DNA from: Thermococcus litoralis DSM 5473
GTDB lineage: Archaea; Methanobacteriota_B; Thermococci; Thermococcales; Thermococcaceae
Assembly (NCBI RefSeq): GCF_000246985.2
Contig: NC_022084.1
Span: forward strand, 1,761,224-1,825,223
DNA length: 64,000 bases
Direction of reading: 5' to 3'
The notes beneath the pieces were generated by a model that saw only the letters and a program-made list of their open reading frames with translations, did no database searches and was not told where the DNA came from. Of this stretch, positions 9,504 through 17,838 are shown piece by piece. Numbering within the stretch: the first letter of the stretch is position 1; each line of letters starts with the position of its first letter. A program made the translations under genes and the position numbers.

Positions 9504-9914
9504 ATGCCATATCTTGATACAACTCCCAGTAAAATAATCAAAAGCAAAGACTTCCTATTGATTGTGCTCGGCTTTACTGTACTATGTATCTTTAGGGTTT
9601 TTCACCCTCATCCACATATAAAAGATACATCATCAAAAGCCTTTTATGAAGCACTTATTGGTTACACAGTGATTAATGCTTTTTTGATTTTCCTCTATGA
9701 ACTGCTGGTTAATGCTTTCTCCAAAGGCGATGAATTTAATAAAGCTTTGCCCTATGAAAAGTGGTTGGTAAGATTATTAGCGATAGTCTTCCTTGACTTC
9801 TGGCTTGCCCTCCCTAAGGATGATAGCTGGCTCATCTTAATTCCATGGCTCAGTGGAATTGTTTCTGCATACTACCATGCAAAACTGCGGCTTAGAAAAG
9901 TGTATCTTGCTTGA
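9504..9914 (+). CDS. Unrecognised small membrane protein
   Basis: From ATG 9504 (GGAGGT nine bases upstream; an alternative ATG is at 9495) the protein has 136 residues and about four hydrophobic segments: residues near 15-33, 53-72, 91-105 and 108-125. There is a charged loop (FSKGDEFNKALPYEKW) in the middle. No family is recognised. It lies 50 bases after the exported protein and 10 bases before the next membrane gene, which suggests one transcript. Confidence 0.5.
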   Translation: MPYLDTTPSKIIKSKDFLLIVLGFTVLCIFRVFHPHPHIKDTSSKAFYEALIGYTVINAFLIFLYELLVNAFSKGDEFNKALPYEKWLVRLLAIVFLDFWLALPKDDSWLILIPWLSGIVSAYYHAKLRLRKVYLA

Positions 9915-9923
9915 GGGAGTATT

Positions 9924-10454
9924 ATGATTCAATTATCTCCAGAGAAAAAGAGACCGCTCCTTAACCCATCATTATTTTTCTTTTTGGTTGCTTAGATTAA
10001 CCTTTTTTGCTCCTGGAGCCTGCATATCGTTTTCTGACTATCTGGGGACTTTTATACCTGCATTGCTGTTATCCATTATCGTTCTTGGATTAGTTGGCCT
10101 TTTGGCTGACATAAATTATAAAAGGACACTTCTGGGTGTTACAATCGCTGGATTTTTGCTATTCACGTTCTTTGCTCTGGTAGGATTAATGCCTACAGCA
10201 AGATTTTTCTGGTATTGACTTTAATCTTTGCATTCGTAGCTTTCCATGAAAAGAAGGCACTTTCCAAAGCTGCAAAGTTAGAGAGATGGACAATTCACCT
10301 AAGGGTTTTCTTTTTCCAGCTCTTTGGATCGCTGGCTGGGAGTGTGCAATTTACAATTATTCTATGCTTGGGGATGAGATCATCTCTCTTAGTTGGAGAA
10401 GCTTTTGTGATCTTAACATGGAAAATCTCCCATAGAGAAATTAGAAGCATTTAG
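9924..10454 (+). CDS. Unrecognised membrane protein, two compensating frameshifts as written
   Basis: An ATG at 9924 with a GAGGGA site opens a frame starting MIQLSPEKKRPLLNPS, which stops at 9995. The hydrophobic sequence continues in a second frame (about 9988-10218) and then returns to the first (10215-10454). Both switches fall in T5 runs (about 9975-9985 and 10204-10208). Correcting them gives one protein of about 176 residues with several membrane segments and a basic loop (HEKKALSKAAKLERW). The gene is either decayed or misread in the T runs. No family is recognised. Confidence 0.45.
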
Positions 10455-10507
10455 CAAGAAAGGTTTATAAACTAAATTTTGTTCTTTAAGCTAGGTTTTA
10501 GGAAAAG

Positions 10508-10520
10508 CCTTTTAAATAAA
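10508..10520 (+). promoter_or_regulatory. BRE/TATA promoter of rpl37ae-rpoP
   Basis: CCTTTTAAATAAA is a typical Thermococcales TATA region, about 50 bases upstream of the L37Ae ATG. A second TATA-like box (GGTTTATAAA, 10462-10471) lies further upstream. The ribosomal genes therefore seem to have their own promoter after the inserted segment. Confidence 0.5.
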
Positions 10521-10565
10521 ACTCTGCTATACCCATCGGCTTAAAGATCATTAGAGGTGATGATC

Positions 10566-10823
10566 ATGCCAAGAACAAAGAAAGTTGGATCCGCTGGAAG
10601 GTTTGGACCAAGATATGGTCTTAAGATCAGAAGAAGAGTTGCAGCAGTAGAGGAAAAGATGAGACAAAAGCATACTTGCCCAGTATGTGGAAGGAAAGCC
10701 GTTAAGAGAATAAGCACCGGAATATGGCAGTGCCAGAAGTGTGGCGCAACTTTTGCAGGAGGCGCTTACTTGCCCGCAACTCCAGCTGGAAGGATTGCTA
10801 AGAGGGGTGTAACAACTCAATAA
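10566..10823 (+). CDS. rpl37ae: Ribosomal protein eL43 (L37Ae)
   Basis: The 85-residue zinc-ribbon ribosomal protein of the large subunit starts [18 protein letters not shown]. It has the zinc-binding pairs CPVC and CQKC and ends near [14 protein letters not shown] 10566 follows GAGGTGAT. In other Thermococcales it follows rrp42 directly. Here about 2.2 kb intervene. It is followed after 29 bases by rpoP. Confidence 0.96.
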   Translation: MPRTKKVGSAGRFGPRYGLKIRRRVAAVEEKMRQKHTCPVCGRKAVKRISTGIWQCQKCGATFAGGAYLPATPAGRIAKRGVTTQ

Positions 10824-10852
10824 ACCCCTTAAAACATTTTTTGGTGATCGTT

Positions 10853-11002
10853 ATGGTAGAGGCATTGTATAAATGTGCAAAATGTGGAAAAGAGTTTAAA
10901 ATGGATCTTGCTATTACGAGAGAAATACGCTGTCCATACTGTGGAGCAAAGATAATCTACAAGCCTAGGCCCAAAGTTGCCAGAAGGATTAAGGCAATTT
11001 GA
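10853..11002 (+). CDS. rpoP: RNA polymerase subunit P (Rpb12-like)
   Basis: This is a short 49-residue gene. The protein starts MVEALYKCAKCGKEF and has two zinc-binding pairs (CAKC and CPYC), then a basic tail (PKVARRIKAI). This matches archaeal RpoP, a small zinc-ribbon subunit that helps hold the polymerase clamp and open promoters. TTGGTGATCG precedes the ATG. Its place after L37Ae is the usual one. Confidence 0.93.
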   Translation: MVEALYKCAKCGKEFKMDLAITREIRCPYCGAKIIYKPRPKVARRIKAI

Positions 11003-11023
11003 GCCCTATCTCTTCTCTATTGA

Positions 11024-11034
11024 AAAGATTTATA
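11024..11034 (+). promoter_or_regulatory. TATA promoter upstream of the Imp4-like gene
   Basis: AAAGATTTATA lies about 35-45 bases before the ATG at 11068, at a distance fitting a short 5' leader. Confidence 0.45.
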
Positions 11035-11067
11035 ACCCCCTTCTCTAAAATCCCCAAGTGATCAGAG

Positions 11068-11697
11068 ATGATGCTGATAACAACATCCCACAGACCCACA
11101 AGGAGGACTAGAAGCTTTGGACATGACCTAGAGAGGGTTTTTCCTAACTCGACTTATTTAACTAGGGGAAAGAAAACCATTCAAGACCTTCTTATGGAGG
11201 CTTACGATAGAGGTTACGAGAGGCTTCTGATAATCAATGTGTGGAAGGGGAATCCACTCAAGATGACTTTCATAAAGGTTTCTCCAGAGGATTGGGGGTA
11301 TATGGGTTATCTTTACCTTCATGGAATCAAGCTTCAGAGAGAAATGGGGTTTAGAAACCTTCGCCCGATTAGGGAGGAAATGCCATTTATAGTTACAACC
11401 GCTAAAAGGGTTGGACTTGATCACATCGTTTTTGGTCAGGTTTTTGCTGAGCTCACCAATGGGAAATTCGTCCCGAGAGGAGAAAAGAGCCTTCAGTACA
11501 TAGCGGATAAATACAACACGGACGTTTTGGGCGTAATTGAACGCCACCCAAGGGGAATGGCCGTAAACTTCTACCGCTTTGATGTCTCACGGGAGAAGCC
11601 GGTGGGGCCTTTGATAAGCGTTAAAATATGGATAATGGAAGACGGAAGAAGATGGGACTATAAAGAAAAGCTCGGCATCAAAAGGGATGAAAAATGA
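11068..11697 (+). CDS. Brix-domain (Imp4-like) ribosomal biogenesis protein
   Basis: The 209-residue protein has the Brix/Imp4 fold of archaeal rRNA-processing factors. It begins MMLITTSHRPTRRTRSFG and carries the conserved block RGYERLLIINVWKGNP. In eukaryotes relatives assemble with U3 snoRNP and pre-rRNA. In archaea a role in rRNA folding or processing is assumed. Two ATGs (11068, 11071) are possible starts. The end overlaps the pcc1 start by four bases. Confidence 0.9.
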   Translation: MMLITTSHRPTRRTRSFGHDLERVFPNSTYLTRGKKTIQDLLMEAYDRGYERLLIINVWKGNPLKMTFIKVSPEDWGYMGYLYLHGIKLQREMGFRNLRPIREEMPFIVTTAKRVGLDHIVFGQVFAELTNGKFVPRGEKSLQYIADKYNTDVLGVIERHPRGMAVNFYRFDVSREKPVGPLISVKIWIMEDGRRWDYKEKLGIKRDEK

Positions 11698-11930
11698 TAA
11701 GAGGCACAATCGAGATTGAATTCCCCAACAATGAGACAGCAAGAGTTGTTTACGAGAGTGTTCTTTTTGAGCATAAAACAGTTCCCTACCGGAGAAGCAG
11801 GATGAACTTTTCTCTAAAGGAAAACAAGGTCATAATGGAGTTCATTGCAAAGGACAACTCCGCCTTAAGAGGAACCCTTAATTCTTACCTTCGATGGATT
11901 AAAGTTGCATTCGATGTAGTCGAGCTTTAG
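11694..11930 (+). CDS. KEOPS complex subunit Pcc1
   Basis: The 78-residue alpha/beta protein matches Pcc1, the dimerisation subunit of KEOPS, which together with Kae1 makes the t6A37 tRNA modification. Diagnostic features are the initial strand MIRGTIEIEFPNNETARVVYESV, a basic YRRSRMNF segment and the C-terminal helix NSYLRWIKVAFDVVEL. It overlaps the Imp4-like gene. A second KEOPS gene, Cgi121, is also in this window at 25012. Confidence 0.88.
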   Translation: MIRGTIEIEFPNNETARVVYESVLFEHKTVPYRRSRMNFSLKENKVIMEFIAKDNSALRGTLNSYLRWIKVAFDVVEL

Positions 11931-11935
11931 TTAAC

Positions 11936-11944
11936 TATTTAAAT
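11936..11944 (+). promoter_or_regulatory. TATA box of the prefoldin beta gene
   Basis: TATTTAAAT lies about 45 bases before the pfdB ATG, just after the pcc1 stop, so prefoldin beta probably has its own promoter in addition to read-through. Confidence 0.45.
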
Positions 11945-11986
11945 CTTCTCTGAGAGTATAGCCTCGGACTAAAGGGAGGTGTTGTC

Positions 11987-12337
11987 ATGCAGAACATTCC
12001 ACCTCAGGTGCAGGCTTTGTTGGGACAGCTCGAGAACTATCAACAGCAGCTTCAGCTTGTAATCCAGCAGAAACAGAGAATTCAGGTAGAGCTCAACGAT
12101 GCTAAAAAGGCCCTGGAAGAGATTGAAAAAGTTGAAGAGGACACTCCAATATACAAGACAGTTGGCACTCTAATAATCAAAGCTACAAAGGCAAAGGCAT
12201 TAGAGGAGCTTAAAGAGAAAGTAGAAACTCTAGAGGTTCGTCTAAGGGCATTAGAGAGGCAGGAACAGAAGCTCAACGAAAAAATTAAAGAGCTCACACA
12301 ACAAATACAGAGCTCTCTGAGAGGAGTAGCCGGGTGA
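11987..12337 (+). CDS. pfdB: Prefoldin subunit beta
   Basis: The 116-residue coiled-coil protein begins MQNIPPQVQALLGQLENYQQ, typical of archaeal prefoldin beta. It has two long helices flanking a short beta hairpin (about 50-70, with EDTPIYKTVGTLII). Four beta and two alpha subunits form the jellyfish-shaped chaperone that holds unfolded proteins for the thermosome. AGGGAGGTG precedes the ATG. Confidence 0.95.
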   Translation: MQNIPPQVQALLGQLENYQQQLQLVIQQKQRIQVELNDAKKALEEIEKVEEDTPIYKTVGTLIIKATKAKALEELKEKVETLEVRLRALERQEQKLNEKIKELTQQIQSSLRGVAG

Positions 12338-12369
12338 GTTCTTTTTTCAACATTTTATGAGGGGTGTAG

Positions 12370-12693
12370 ATGAAGAGGGTATTCCACATAGGGCTTCCAG
12401 AGCTGGGTGAAGAAGAGCTAATATCTCTCGGGGAGTTAGCCCAGGAGGAGATTATAGAGTATATCTTTGAGCACTTAACGAGAAGTGAAGTGAAAGACAT
12501 AGAAGTGACAACGAGGATAAACCGGGAGGATACCTTGGATTTGGAGATAGAGGTCTATCTTGAGGTGCCAATATTCGTGAAAGTGGACGTGGAAAAGCTG
12601 ATTGATGAGGCGCTTGAGAAGGCTTATGAAAAAGTTGAAAAAAGGTTGAGGAAAATTGCGGGGCAAAATAAAGCTCAAGAACTTCCTGAATAA
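12370..12693 (+). CDS. DUF3194 family protein
   Basis: This 107-residue acidic protein matches the archaeal DUF3194 family, which commonly follows prefoldin beta. It contains a strand-rich middle (DIEVTTRINREDTLDLEIEV) and a basic C-terminal helix. Its function is not known. Its 3' end overlaps the following DHH gene by 38 bases, suggesting coupled expression. Confidence 0.8.
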   Translation: MKRVFHIGLPELGEEELISLGELAQEEIIEYIFEHLTRSEVKDIEVTTRINREDTLDLEIEVYLEVPIFVKVDVEKLIDEALEKAYEKVEKRLRKIAGQNKAQELPE

Positions 12694-13636
12694 CGCAAAG
12701 GAGAGGGATTATTCTTTTTTGTTGCTGTGCCATCATAACGCCGATCCGGACTCTTTGGGTAGCGCTATAGCTTTTTCTAGATACCTTACAAGTCTAGGCT
12801 TAAAAAACCGAATAGGTGTTGCCCAAAGCGTCTCATCTTATGCAAAACGCCTTCTCAACTTCGCTCAGGTAGAAAAGAATCCAGCCGTTTTAGAGGACGT
12901 GGTTATAATTTTTGATACTTCCTCCCTTGAACAGCTGGAGCCTGTTAAAGTTCCGGATGATAAGTATGTAATCATTATCGATCATCACATCGAAAAGGAG
13001 AACCCAATAAGGGCTGACATAAAAATCGTTGACTCCTCAAGGACTTCCACTGCAGAGATTGTGTGGGAGCTTTTGGAGTACTTTGACTTCTACGATGAAG
13101 TTTCTGCAAAAGTCCTTTTAGCAGGAATAGTCACAGACACTGCCAATTTTAGATACGCAAACTCGAAAACCTTCAAAACGGTGTCCAAAATCTTGGAGAG
13201 GTTTGATATCCAGATGGGGGAGATATACAATTTAGTTGCTCCAGTGAGTGATGAGAACATAGACCAGGCAAAGAGAATGGCCATATTAAAGGCCTGCCAG
13301 AGAATGGAAATCAAAAAAGTCGGCAATTACATAATAGCTATTTCAAAGGTTTCTGCCTATGAATCTTTAGCCTGTAAGATTTTCCTTCAGCTTGGGGCTG
13401 ATGTTGCGATTGTTGGGAGCGATAAGAAGGGGGTTAGGATTTCTGCAAGGGCAAAAGAAAACCTTGTCAAGAAGGGTCTTCATTTAGGAAAGCTCATGGA
13501 AAAAGTTGGCCCAATTATAGACGGTTCTGGTGGAGGTCACTCTGGAGCGGCAGGTGCTAACGGGAAGAGAAATCTTGAGGAAGCCGTTAAGTTTTTAGTG
13601 AAAGAAATCGAAATGTTTCTAAAGAAGTTGGGGTGA
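12656..13636 (+). CDS. DHH/DHHA1 family phosphoesterase (NrnA/RecJ-like)
   Basis: The 326-residue protein has the DHH metal motifs HHNADPDS (26-33), IIFDTS (85-90) and DHH (109-111), with a GIVTDT block following. It ends with a DHHA1 substrate-binding domain marked by the GGGHSGAAG loop (about 294-302). Proteins of this size are exonucleases for short oligonucleotides or related phosphodiesterases. The likely start is a TTG at 12656, inside the end of the DUF3194 gene. No later ATG leaves the first motif intact. Context with RNA-processing genes favours an RNA substrate. Confidence 0.88.
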   Translation: MRGKIKLKNFLNNAKERDYSFLLLCHHNADPDSLGSAIAFSRYLTSLGLKNRIGVAQSVSSYAKRLLNFAQVEKNPAVLEDVVIIFDTSSLEQLEPVKVPDDKYVIIIDHHIEKENPIRADIKIVDSSRTSTAEIVWELLEYFDFYDEVSAKVLLAGIVTDTANFRYANSKTFKTVSKILERFDIQMGEIYNLVAPVSDENIDQAKRMAILKACQRMEIKKVGNYIIAISKVSAYESLACKIFLQLGADVAIVGSDKKGVRISARAKENLVKKGLHLGKLMEKVGPIIDGSGGGHSGAAGANGKRNLEEAVKFLVKEIEMFLKKLG

Positions 13637-13640
13637 TTTA

Positions 13641-13973
13641 ATGTCCAGATGCCCCATATGCGGGAAAACCATTAAATGGGAGGATTTAATAGAACAGATG
13701 CTCATCCTCGATAACTTTCAGGAGCTGCTTAAAGATAAGGGTGCATTCTTATCGGCTTTGGAGGATTTTACCTTCAAATGCCCCGAATGTGGTGAGGAAT
13801 TTTATGGGAGAAATCTGAATCTTAGGGAGGCTGAAAAAGTTTTTGAACTTATAAATGAGTTTAGTGGCTCGATAGACTACAGCAACAACAAGGTTAGGCT
13901 TAAGCTTACTAATCTTCTGGCGTTGGATTTAATGCTTGAAGAATGGGATAAGAGAGTTAAAGGGGCTCGGTGA
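13641..13973 (+). CDS. Small protein with two zinc knuckles
   Basis: The 110-residue protein has the cysteine pairs CPIC (residues 4-7) and CPEC (about 49-52), which could bind one zinc, and an alpha-helical C-terminus. I do not recognise a characterised family. It follows the DHH gene by four bases and overlaps the next gene's GTG/ATG region, so it belongs to the same transcript. A nucleic-acid or protein-binding role is plausible but not shown. Confidence 0.7.
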   Translation: MSRCPICGKTIKWEDLIEQMLILDNFQELLKDKGAFLSALEDFTFKCPECGEEFYGRNLNLREAEKVFELINEFSGSIDYSNNKVRLKLTNLLALDLMLEEWDKRVKGAR

Positions 13974-13978
13974 TATTT

Positions 13979-15049
13979 ATGATGGAAGATATTTCCGACC
14001 TTCTCCAGAGAGGAAATTTTTCAAGTGCACTGGAACTTGCCCTTCGGATTGAGGATCCCTTTTCAAGGCTTGAAGCCCTTTCATACATATATCAATACGT
14101 GGAGGAAAGTGAGTACAGGGAAGCTGTGCTGGGGAGAATGCTTGAGATCGTTGACTCATTTGAGGGACTTTTAGAAAAAGCTAGGGCATTGGCACTAATT
14201 GGGTACACTCTTACTGTCACTGGGGACAAAAAGGGCGAGTACTTCTTTAAAAAGGCCCATCAAGCTATTAAGGCAATTGACTACTCTCTTTGGAAGGCCA
14301 AGGGTTACGGCTATCTTGCATATTATATGGCACTTGCAGGAAAGTATGATGATGCCTTTTATTATTACAATATAGCATACGAAACTGCTCAAAAATCTCC
14401 TGAGCCCTATTCAAAAGTCCTGTCATTTCTGTACCGATTAGCCCAGCAGATCCTGGAAAGCGCTGAGAAGATACATTCCCCTGAAGCTAAGGAATTCTAC
14501 GAACTTGCCGCAGAGATTTATGAAGACATAAAGAGGCACTTAAGTGCACAGGAGCTGAAAAAAAAGGCATCTTTAATAGAAATGGCGCTTGAAAAGGGCA
14601 GTAGACTTGTTTCTGAGTTCCTCGAGAGGAGAGATGTAGACAACGCGGTGTTTGTTATCAAATATCTACCAGATGAAGAAAAGGTCTTGGCGCTCTTGGA
14701 AATAGCTTACTGGCTCTTCCTCCATGACAAAAAGGGCCTTGCAAAGAGTATTGTTGAAGATGCATTTAGGATGGCTGCAGAAAGAAAAATAAAGCCAAAC
14801 GACGAAAAGCTTGAGGAAATTGCATTAAAGTTCTTAAAAATAGGCCGGATTGAGGAAGCTTTGACGGTGGGAGCAATTATCTCTGACGATAAGATAGCAT
14901 CCAGAGTTTTTGAAAAAATTGCTTTAACTTATGCAAAGAGAGGTGAAAAGCTCAAGGCAATCACGGTTGCAGAGGCGATTTCCGACGAAAATATTAAGAG
15001 AGATGTTTTAAAAGCGATCGAGGGTGAGGAAAATGTGGGACACGAGTAA
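13979..15049 (+). CDS. TPR-like alpha-helical repeat protein
   Basis: The 356-residue protein is almost wholly helical, with repeated helix pairs such as [21 protein letters not shown] and [15 protein letters not shown]. The repeats recur through the C-terminus, where [20 protein letters not shown] and the [16 protein letters not shown] unit repeat a 30-35 residue period. This resembles TPR/HEAT-type scaffolds for protein partners. ATG 13979 (or 13982) is preferred to the upstream GTG. Its 3' end overlaps the tRNA-binding protein gene by 17 bases. Confidence 0.75.
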   Translation: MMEDISDLLQRGNFSSALELALRIEDPFSRLEALSYIYQYVEESEYREAVLGRMLEIVDSFEGLLEKARALALIGYTLTVTGDKKGEYFFKKAHQAIKAIDYSLWKAKGYGYLAYYMALAGKYDDAFYYYNIAYETAQKSPEPYSKVLSFLYRLAQQILESAEKIHSPEAKEFYELAAEIYEDIKRHLSAQELKKKASLIEMALEKGSRLVSEFLERRDVDNAVFVIKYLPDEEKVLALLEIAYWLFLHDKKGLAKSIVEDAFRMAAERKIKPNDEKLEEIALKFLKIGRIEEALTVGAIISDDKIASRVFEKIALTYAKRGEKLKAITVAEAISDENIKRDVLKAIEGEENVGHE

Positions 15050-15758
15050 GGATTATCGGTTGCTGGTTGCTGAAAAGGCAGTTGAGCTGTTTTTGAAAAC
15101 CATTGAAGGGGCTAAATTCAAGGGAAAGTGGGACAAAAAGAGGGCAGTAAAATTGGCGAAAGAAATGATTCCCGAGCTCCAGGCGTTGCGCTACTCATAT
15201 CTAGAGCCGCAGGAGTTAATTGATACTCCCCAGATGAAAGAACTAAAGGAAAAAGCCTTGGGAATAATTGAAGCCTTAGGTGGTGAAGACTGGTACATCA
15301 AGTTTCTCGAGCTGGCTGATAGAAGTGAGAGGGAGAAAGTTGAAGAGAGTATCGCAAGGGTTCGCTTTTTCCTAAACACAATTCTTAACCTTGATAAGAG
15401 GCTGGCACTTGGTAAGATAAACGATCCCGTCATTGCCGTAGACATAAAGGTCGGGGAAGTCATGAGCGCTGGTAAGCATCCAAATGCAGATAAACTTCTC
15501 GTATGCAATGTCAACATAGGGGATAGGGCGGTTACTGTGGTTACAAATGATTTAACCGTGAAGGAAGGTCACAGAGTTGCTGTGGCACTTTTACCCCCCG
15601 CAAACTTCAGAGGAATAACGAGCGAAGGAATGTTCTTAGGAGCTGGAGAAGGAGTTTTAAAGGATGTAAAGGGTGATATTGGCGGCTTACCAAAAGGAAT
15701 CCCGTTAGAGGCTCTCAAGGAAACAAGAAACTTAGTTGAGGCGTTTTTGAAGGATTGA
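15033..15758 (+). CDS. tRNA-binding OB-fold (EMAP/Arc1-like) protein
   Basis: The 241-residue protein starts [17 protein letters not shown] at ATG 15033, supported by GGTGAGGA upstream. Its N-terminal half is helical. The C-terminal half (about 130-241) is a tRNA-binding OB fold with the typical [19 protein letters not shown] strand pair and a [10 protein letters not shown] segment. The same domain occurs in MetRS C-termini, CsaA and Arc1p/EMAPII, where it increases affinity for tRNA. It may deliver tRNA to a synthetase or modifying enzyme. It ends the 12.4-15.8 kb gene cluster. Confidence 0.85.
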   Translation: MWDTSKDYRLLVAEKAVELFLKTIEGAKFKGKWDKKRAVKLAKEMIPELQALRYSYLEPQELIDTPQMKELKEKALGIIEALGGEDWYIKFLELADRSEREKVEESIARVRFFLNTILNLDKRLALGKINDPVIAVDIKVGEVMSAGKHPNADKLLVCNVNIGDRAVTVVTNDLTVKEGHRVAVALLPPANFRGITSEGMFLGAGEGVLKDVKGDIGGLPKGIPLEALKETRNLVEAFLKD

Positions 15759-15865
15759 ACTGGTTTTTGCTTTTTAGTTTATTTGGTTTTCTATTGCCAG
15801 TAACATTGGATAATTGGACATTTTGTGCTATCGGATTTGATATAATTCACTATCAATCGAAGAAT

Positions 15866-15897
15866 TTTTGGTCAACCTTTACAATTTTTGACCAAAA
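15866..15897. promoter_or_regulatory. Perfect 10-bp inverted repeat next to a promoter
   Basis: TTTTGGTCAA (15866-15875) and TTGACCAAAA (15888-15897) form a perfect inverted repeat with a 12-base spacer. A TATA-like AACTTTATTAAG follows at once. This is the layout of a dimeric regulator site upstream of a promoter, here for the exported-protein cluster beginning at 16009. The regulator is unknown. Confidence 0.5.
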
Positions 15898-15950
15898 CTT
15901 TATTAAGATTAAAAGTGAAATATGAAAAAGTAAAGCTGGTCTATGTCTAT

Positions 15951-15981
15951 CTCGCTTTTCTTTTCTGCGAGAAAAGCTGAG
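15951..15981 (+). promoter_or_regulatory. Hairpin in the 5' leader of the exported-protein cluster
   Basis: GCTTTTC (15954-15960) pairs with GAAAAGC (15971-15977), extended by CTC/GAG with a bulge. CTCGC (15951-15955) can alternatively pair with GCGAG (15967-15971). The two forms exclude each other. They lie about 27 bases before the ATG at 16009. Confidence 0.3.
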
Positions 15982-16008
15982 CTACGGTAAAGGTGATGTG
16001 GTGATAAG

Positions 16009-17838
16009 ATGAAGAAGAAAGTCTGGTTTATTATTCTTATAGGGCTGATGCTTCTTCAAGCACCTTCTTCGCTAGGAATGAACTTGGAAGAAGGTATCCT
16101 TACTCCAGAGGAACTAGCAGGACTAAACCTTATTGAAATACAATTTAATGGTCATTTCATGGATTCTTCATCGGCTGGCGTACCGACTGAAGTGCATTCT
16201 TGGTCTTATTCAGCTCGTTTCAATTCTCCAGAGCACCAGAGGATTTCCATAAAAATTGAAATGACTATAATTACGGATGCGGATGAGAATGCGGAGGTAT
16301 CCATCTCAAAGGGGGATTATGATTCTTTTATTAGTGATGGATATCAGTGCTATATGAGTGACGACTACAAATTATTGGAGTGTACAAAAACGGAAAATCC
16401 TACTGGAATGGATTTTCCACACTCTTCGAAATACTATGGTGCAAAAGCCGTGAAGGCTACAAGGGTTAACGTATGGGTGGAAGGTTATTTCAATAATACG
16501 AATCCAGTACCCTCCCTAGGAAAAGACGTGCTCTCAATAGTCTCTTCTAAGGTCCCTTCCATAATAAGCTCTGAAAAAAATAGTGGATCTCCCCCCCAAG
16601 TTCAGATCCTTTCACCAAAAGACGGTGAGACTTTATATTTCGAACCCGGAAAGCCTTTGACGTTTACCATTAAAGTAGCAGTCAAGGATGACGATTTGAC
16701 ATATGCGGGGGCACACTATGAGAGCGGAACACCTAAAACCATAATGGTGGGTGGGGAACTTGAGCCCAAGCTCGGTTCAAGCGGAGGAACAGGGTCTAAG
16801 GTTGTAACCCTCCAACCGGATGAGATTGCAGAGGGAGAAGGAAAAATAAAAGCTTACGCCCGAGATTCTACCGGGAATGAAGTCGAAAAAACTATAACCG
16901 TCTACCTTCGGAAGAAACCTATCTCTACGAGCTCTGCAGTCCCATCCACTAGCTCTACCACCCCTAGCGTTTCTTCCACTACAAGCACACCACCATCAAG
17001 CAGAGCTCCAATAGAGGGGAAACAGGAAGCTGGAGACCCATCGAAGTTCAATAATCCCTTCAGAGGGATAAGAGTGGAAGGGATGCTCAGCAAAGAGGCA
17101 AATGTCCGGATGGAGATAACCCTCGACAAGCTCAAGGGGATAGGGAGTACTGAGGGCCTTGAAACTGTTGAAGTAAAAACTCCTTACGGAAAGAACGTCA
17201 AGGTTCTCCAGAAAGACGAGAAAGTTGAAGCAAAAAAGGGCTCTTCCCTCTGGTTTAAGCTCAAATATTACACCGGCAAGGCGCTTGACAAGGTCATTGA
17301 TTCTGCCTCAGGTGCCCTTGACAATCTGGTGAAAAAGTTCATGCCCTCTCCGATTGGCCTTTGCAAGGACTACGTCAAGGCCTACAAGGATACTCAGCTC
17401 TTCCAGGGGGAGGAGGCAACTAAAAAGACCATGCAGGATCTGCACGTGAGCAAGGAAGGGGCTGAAAGCTACAATGAGATGAGCGGAATTGAAGATAGAC
17501 AGCTCGCATCGTCGCCCTACAAAAACCTCGTCCCATCGACTCCGCTGACCAAGCCCTTCGAGTTCACCTTTGGCGCGCTTGAGAAGGGGTTCAAGCGACA
17601 CCTAGCAAATAACTACAAATGGGAGTTCGAAAAAACAGCAAAGACGGCAATGTACTACAAAAAAGCCGGCATGAAATATGAAGATATTGTTGACTTAACG
17701 ATAAGGGACGTTGAGGAGGAGACGAGCTTTTCCCGCCAGGTTCAGACGATGAATGCCCAGTCCAAGGGGAAGTACCAGAGTCAGAGGGAGAGGCTGAAGT
17801 TCTACCTCAAAAAGCTCCGTGAGGAGGGTAAGATATGA
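16009..17838 (+). CDS. Large unrecognised exported protein with Ig-like region and Ser/Thr linker
   Basis: The 609-residue protein begins with a signal peptide (MKKKVWFIILIGLMLLQAPS). A beta-rich region follows, then a segment resembling bacterial Ig-like folds (about 197-303, with PPQVQILSPKDGETLYF and ARDSTGNEVEKTITVYL). A Ser/Thr/Pro linker (about 305-332) comes next, and then a charged, helical C-terminal half. A GGTGATGTGGTGATAAG site precedes the ATG. No family is recognised. The linker is typical of glycosylated archaeal surface proteins. The second half of the gene is more GC-rich than the first. The end overlaps the next gene by four bases (ATGA). Confidence 0.7.
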   Translation: MKKKVWFIILIGLMLLQAPSSLGMNLEEGILTPEELAGLNLIEIQFNGHFMDSSSAGVPTEVHSWSYSARFNSPEHQRISIKIEMTIITDADENAEVSISKGDYDSFISDGYQCYMSDDYKLLECTKTENPTGMDFPHSSKYYGAKAVKATRVNVWVEGYFNNTNPVPSLGKDVLSIVSSKVPSIISSEKNSGSPPQVQILSPKDGETLYFEPGKPLTFTIKVAVKDDDLTYAGAHYESGTPKTIMVGGELEPKLGSSGGTGSKVVTLQPDEIAEGEGKIKAYARDSTGNEVEKTITVYLRKKPISTSSAVPSTSSTTPSVSSTTSTPPSSRAPIEGKQEAGDPSKFNNPFRGIRVEGMLSKEANVRMEITLDKLKGIGSTEGLETVEVKTPYGKNVKVLQKDEKVEAKKGSSLWFKLKYYTGKALDKVIDSASGALDNLVKKFMPSPIGLCKDYVKAYKDTQLFQGEEATKKTMQDLHVSKEGAESYNEMSGIEDRQLASSPYKNLVPSTPLTKPFEFTFGALEKGFKRHLANNYKWEFEKTAKTAMYYKKAGMKYEDIVDLTIRDVEEETSFSRQVQTMNAQSKGKYQSQRERLKFYLKKLREEGKI

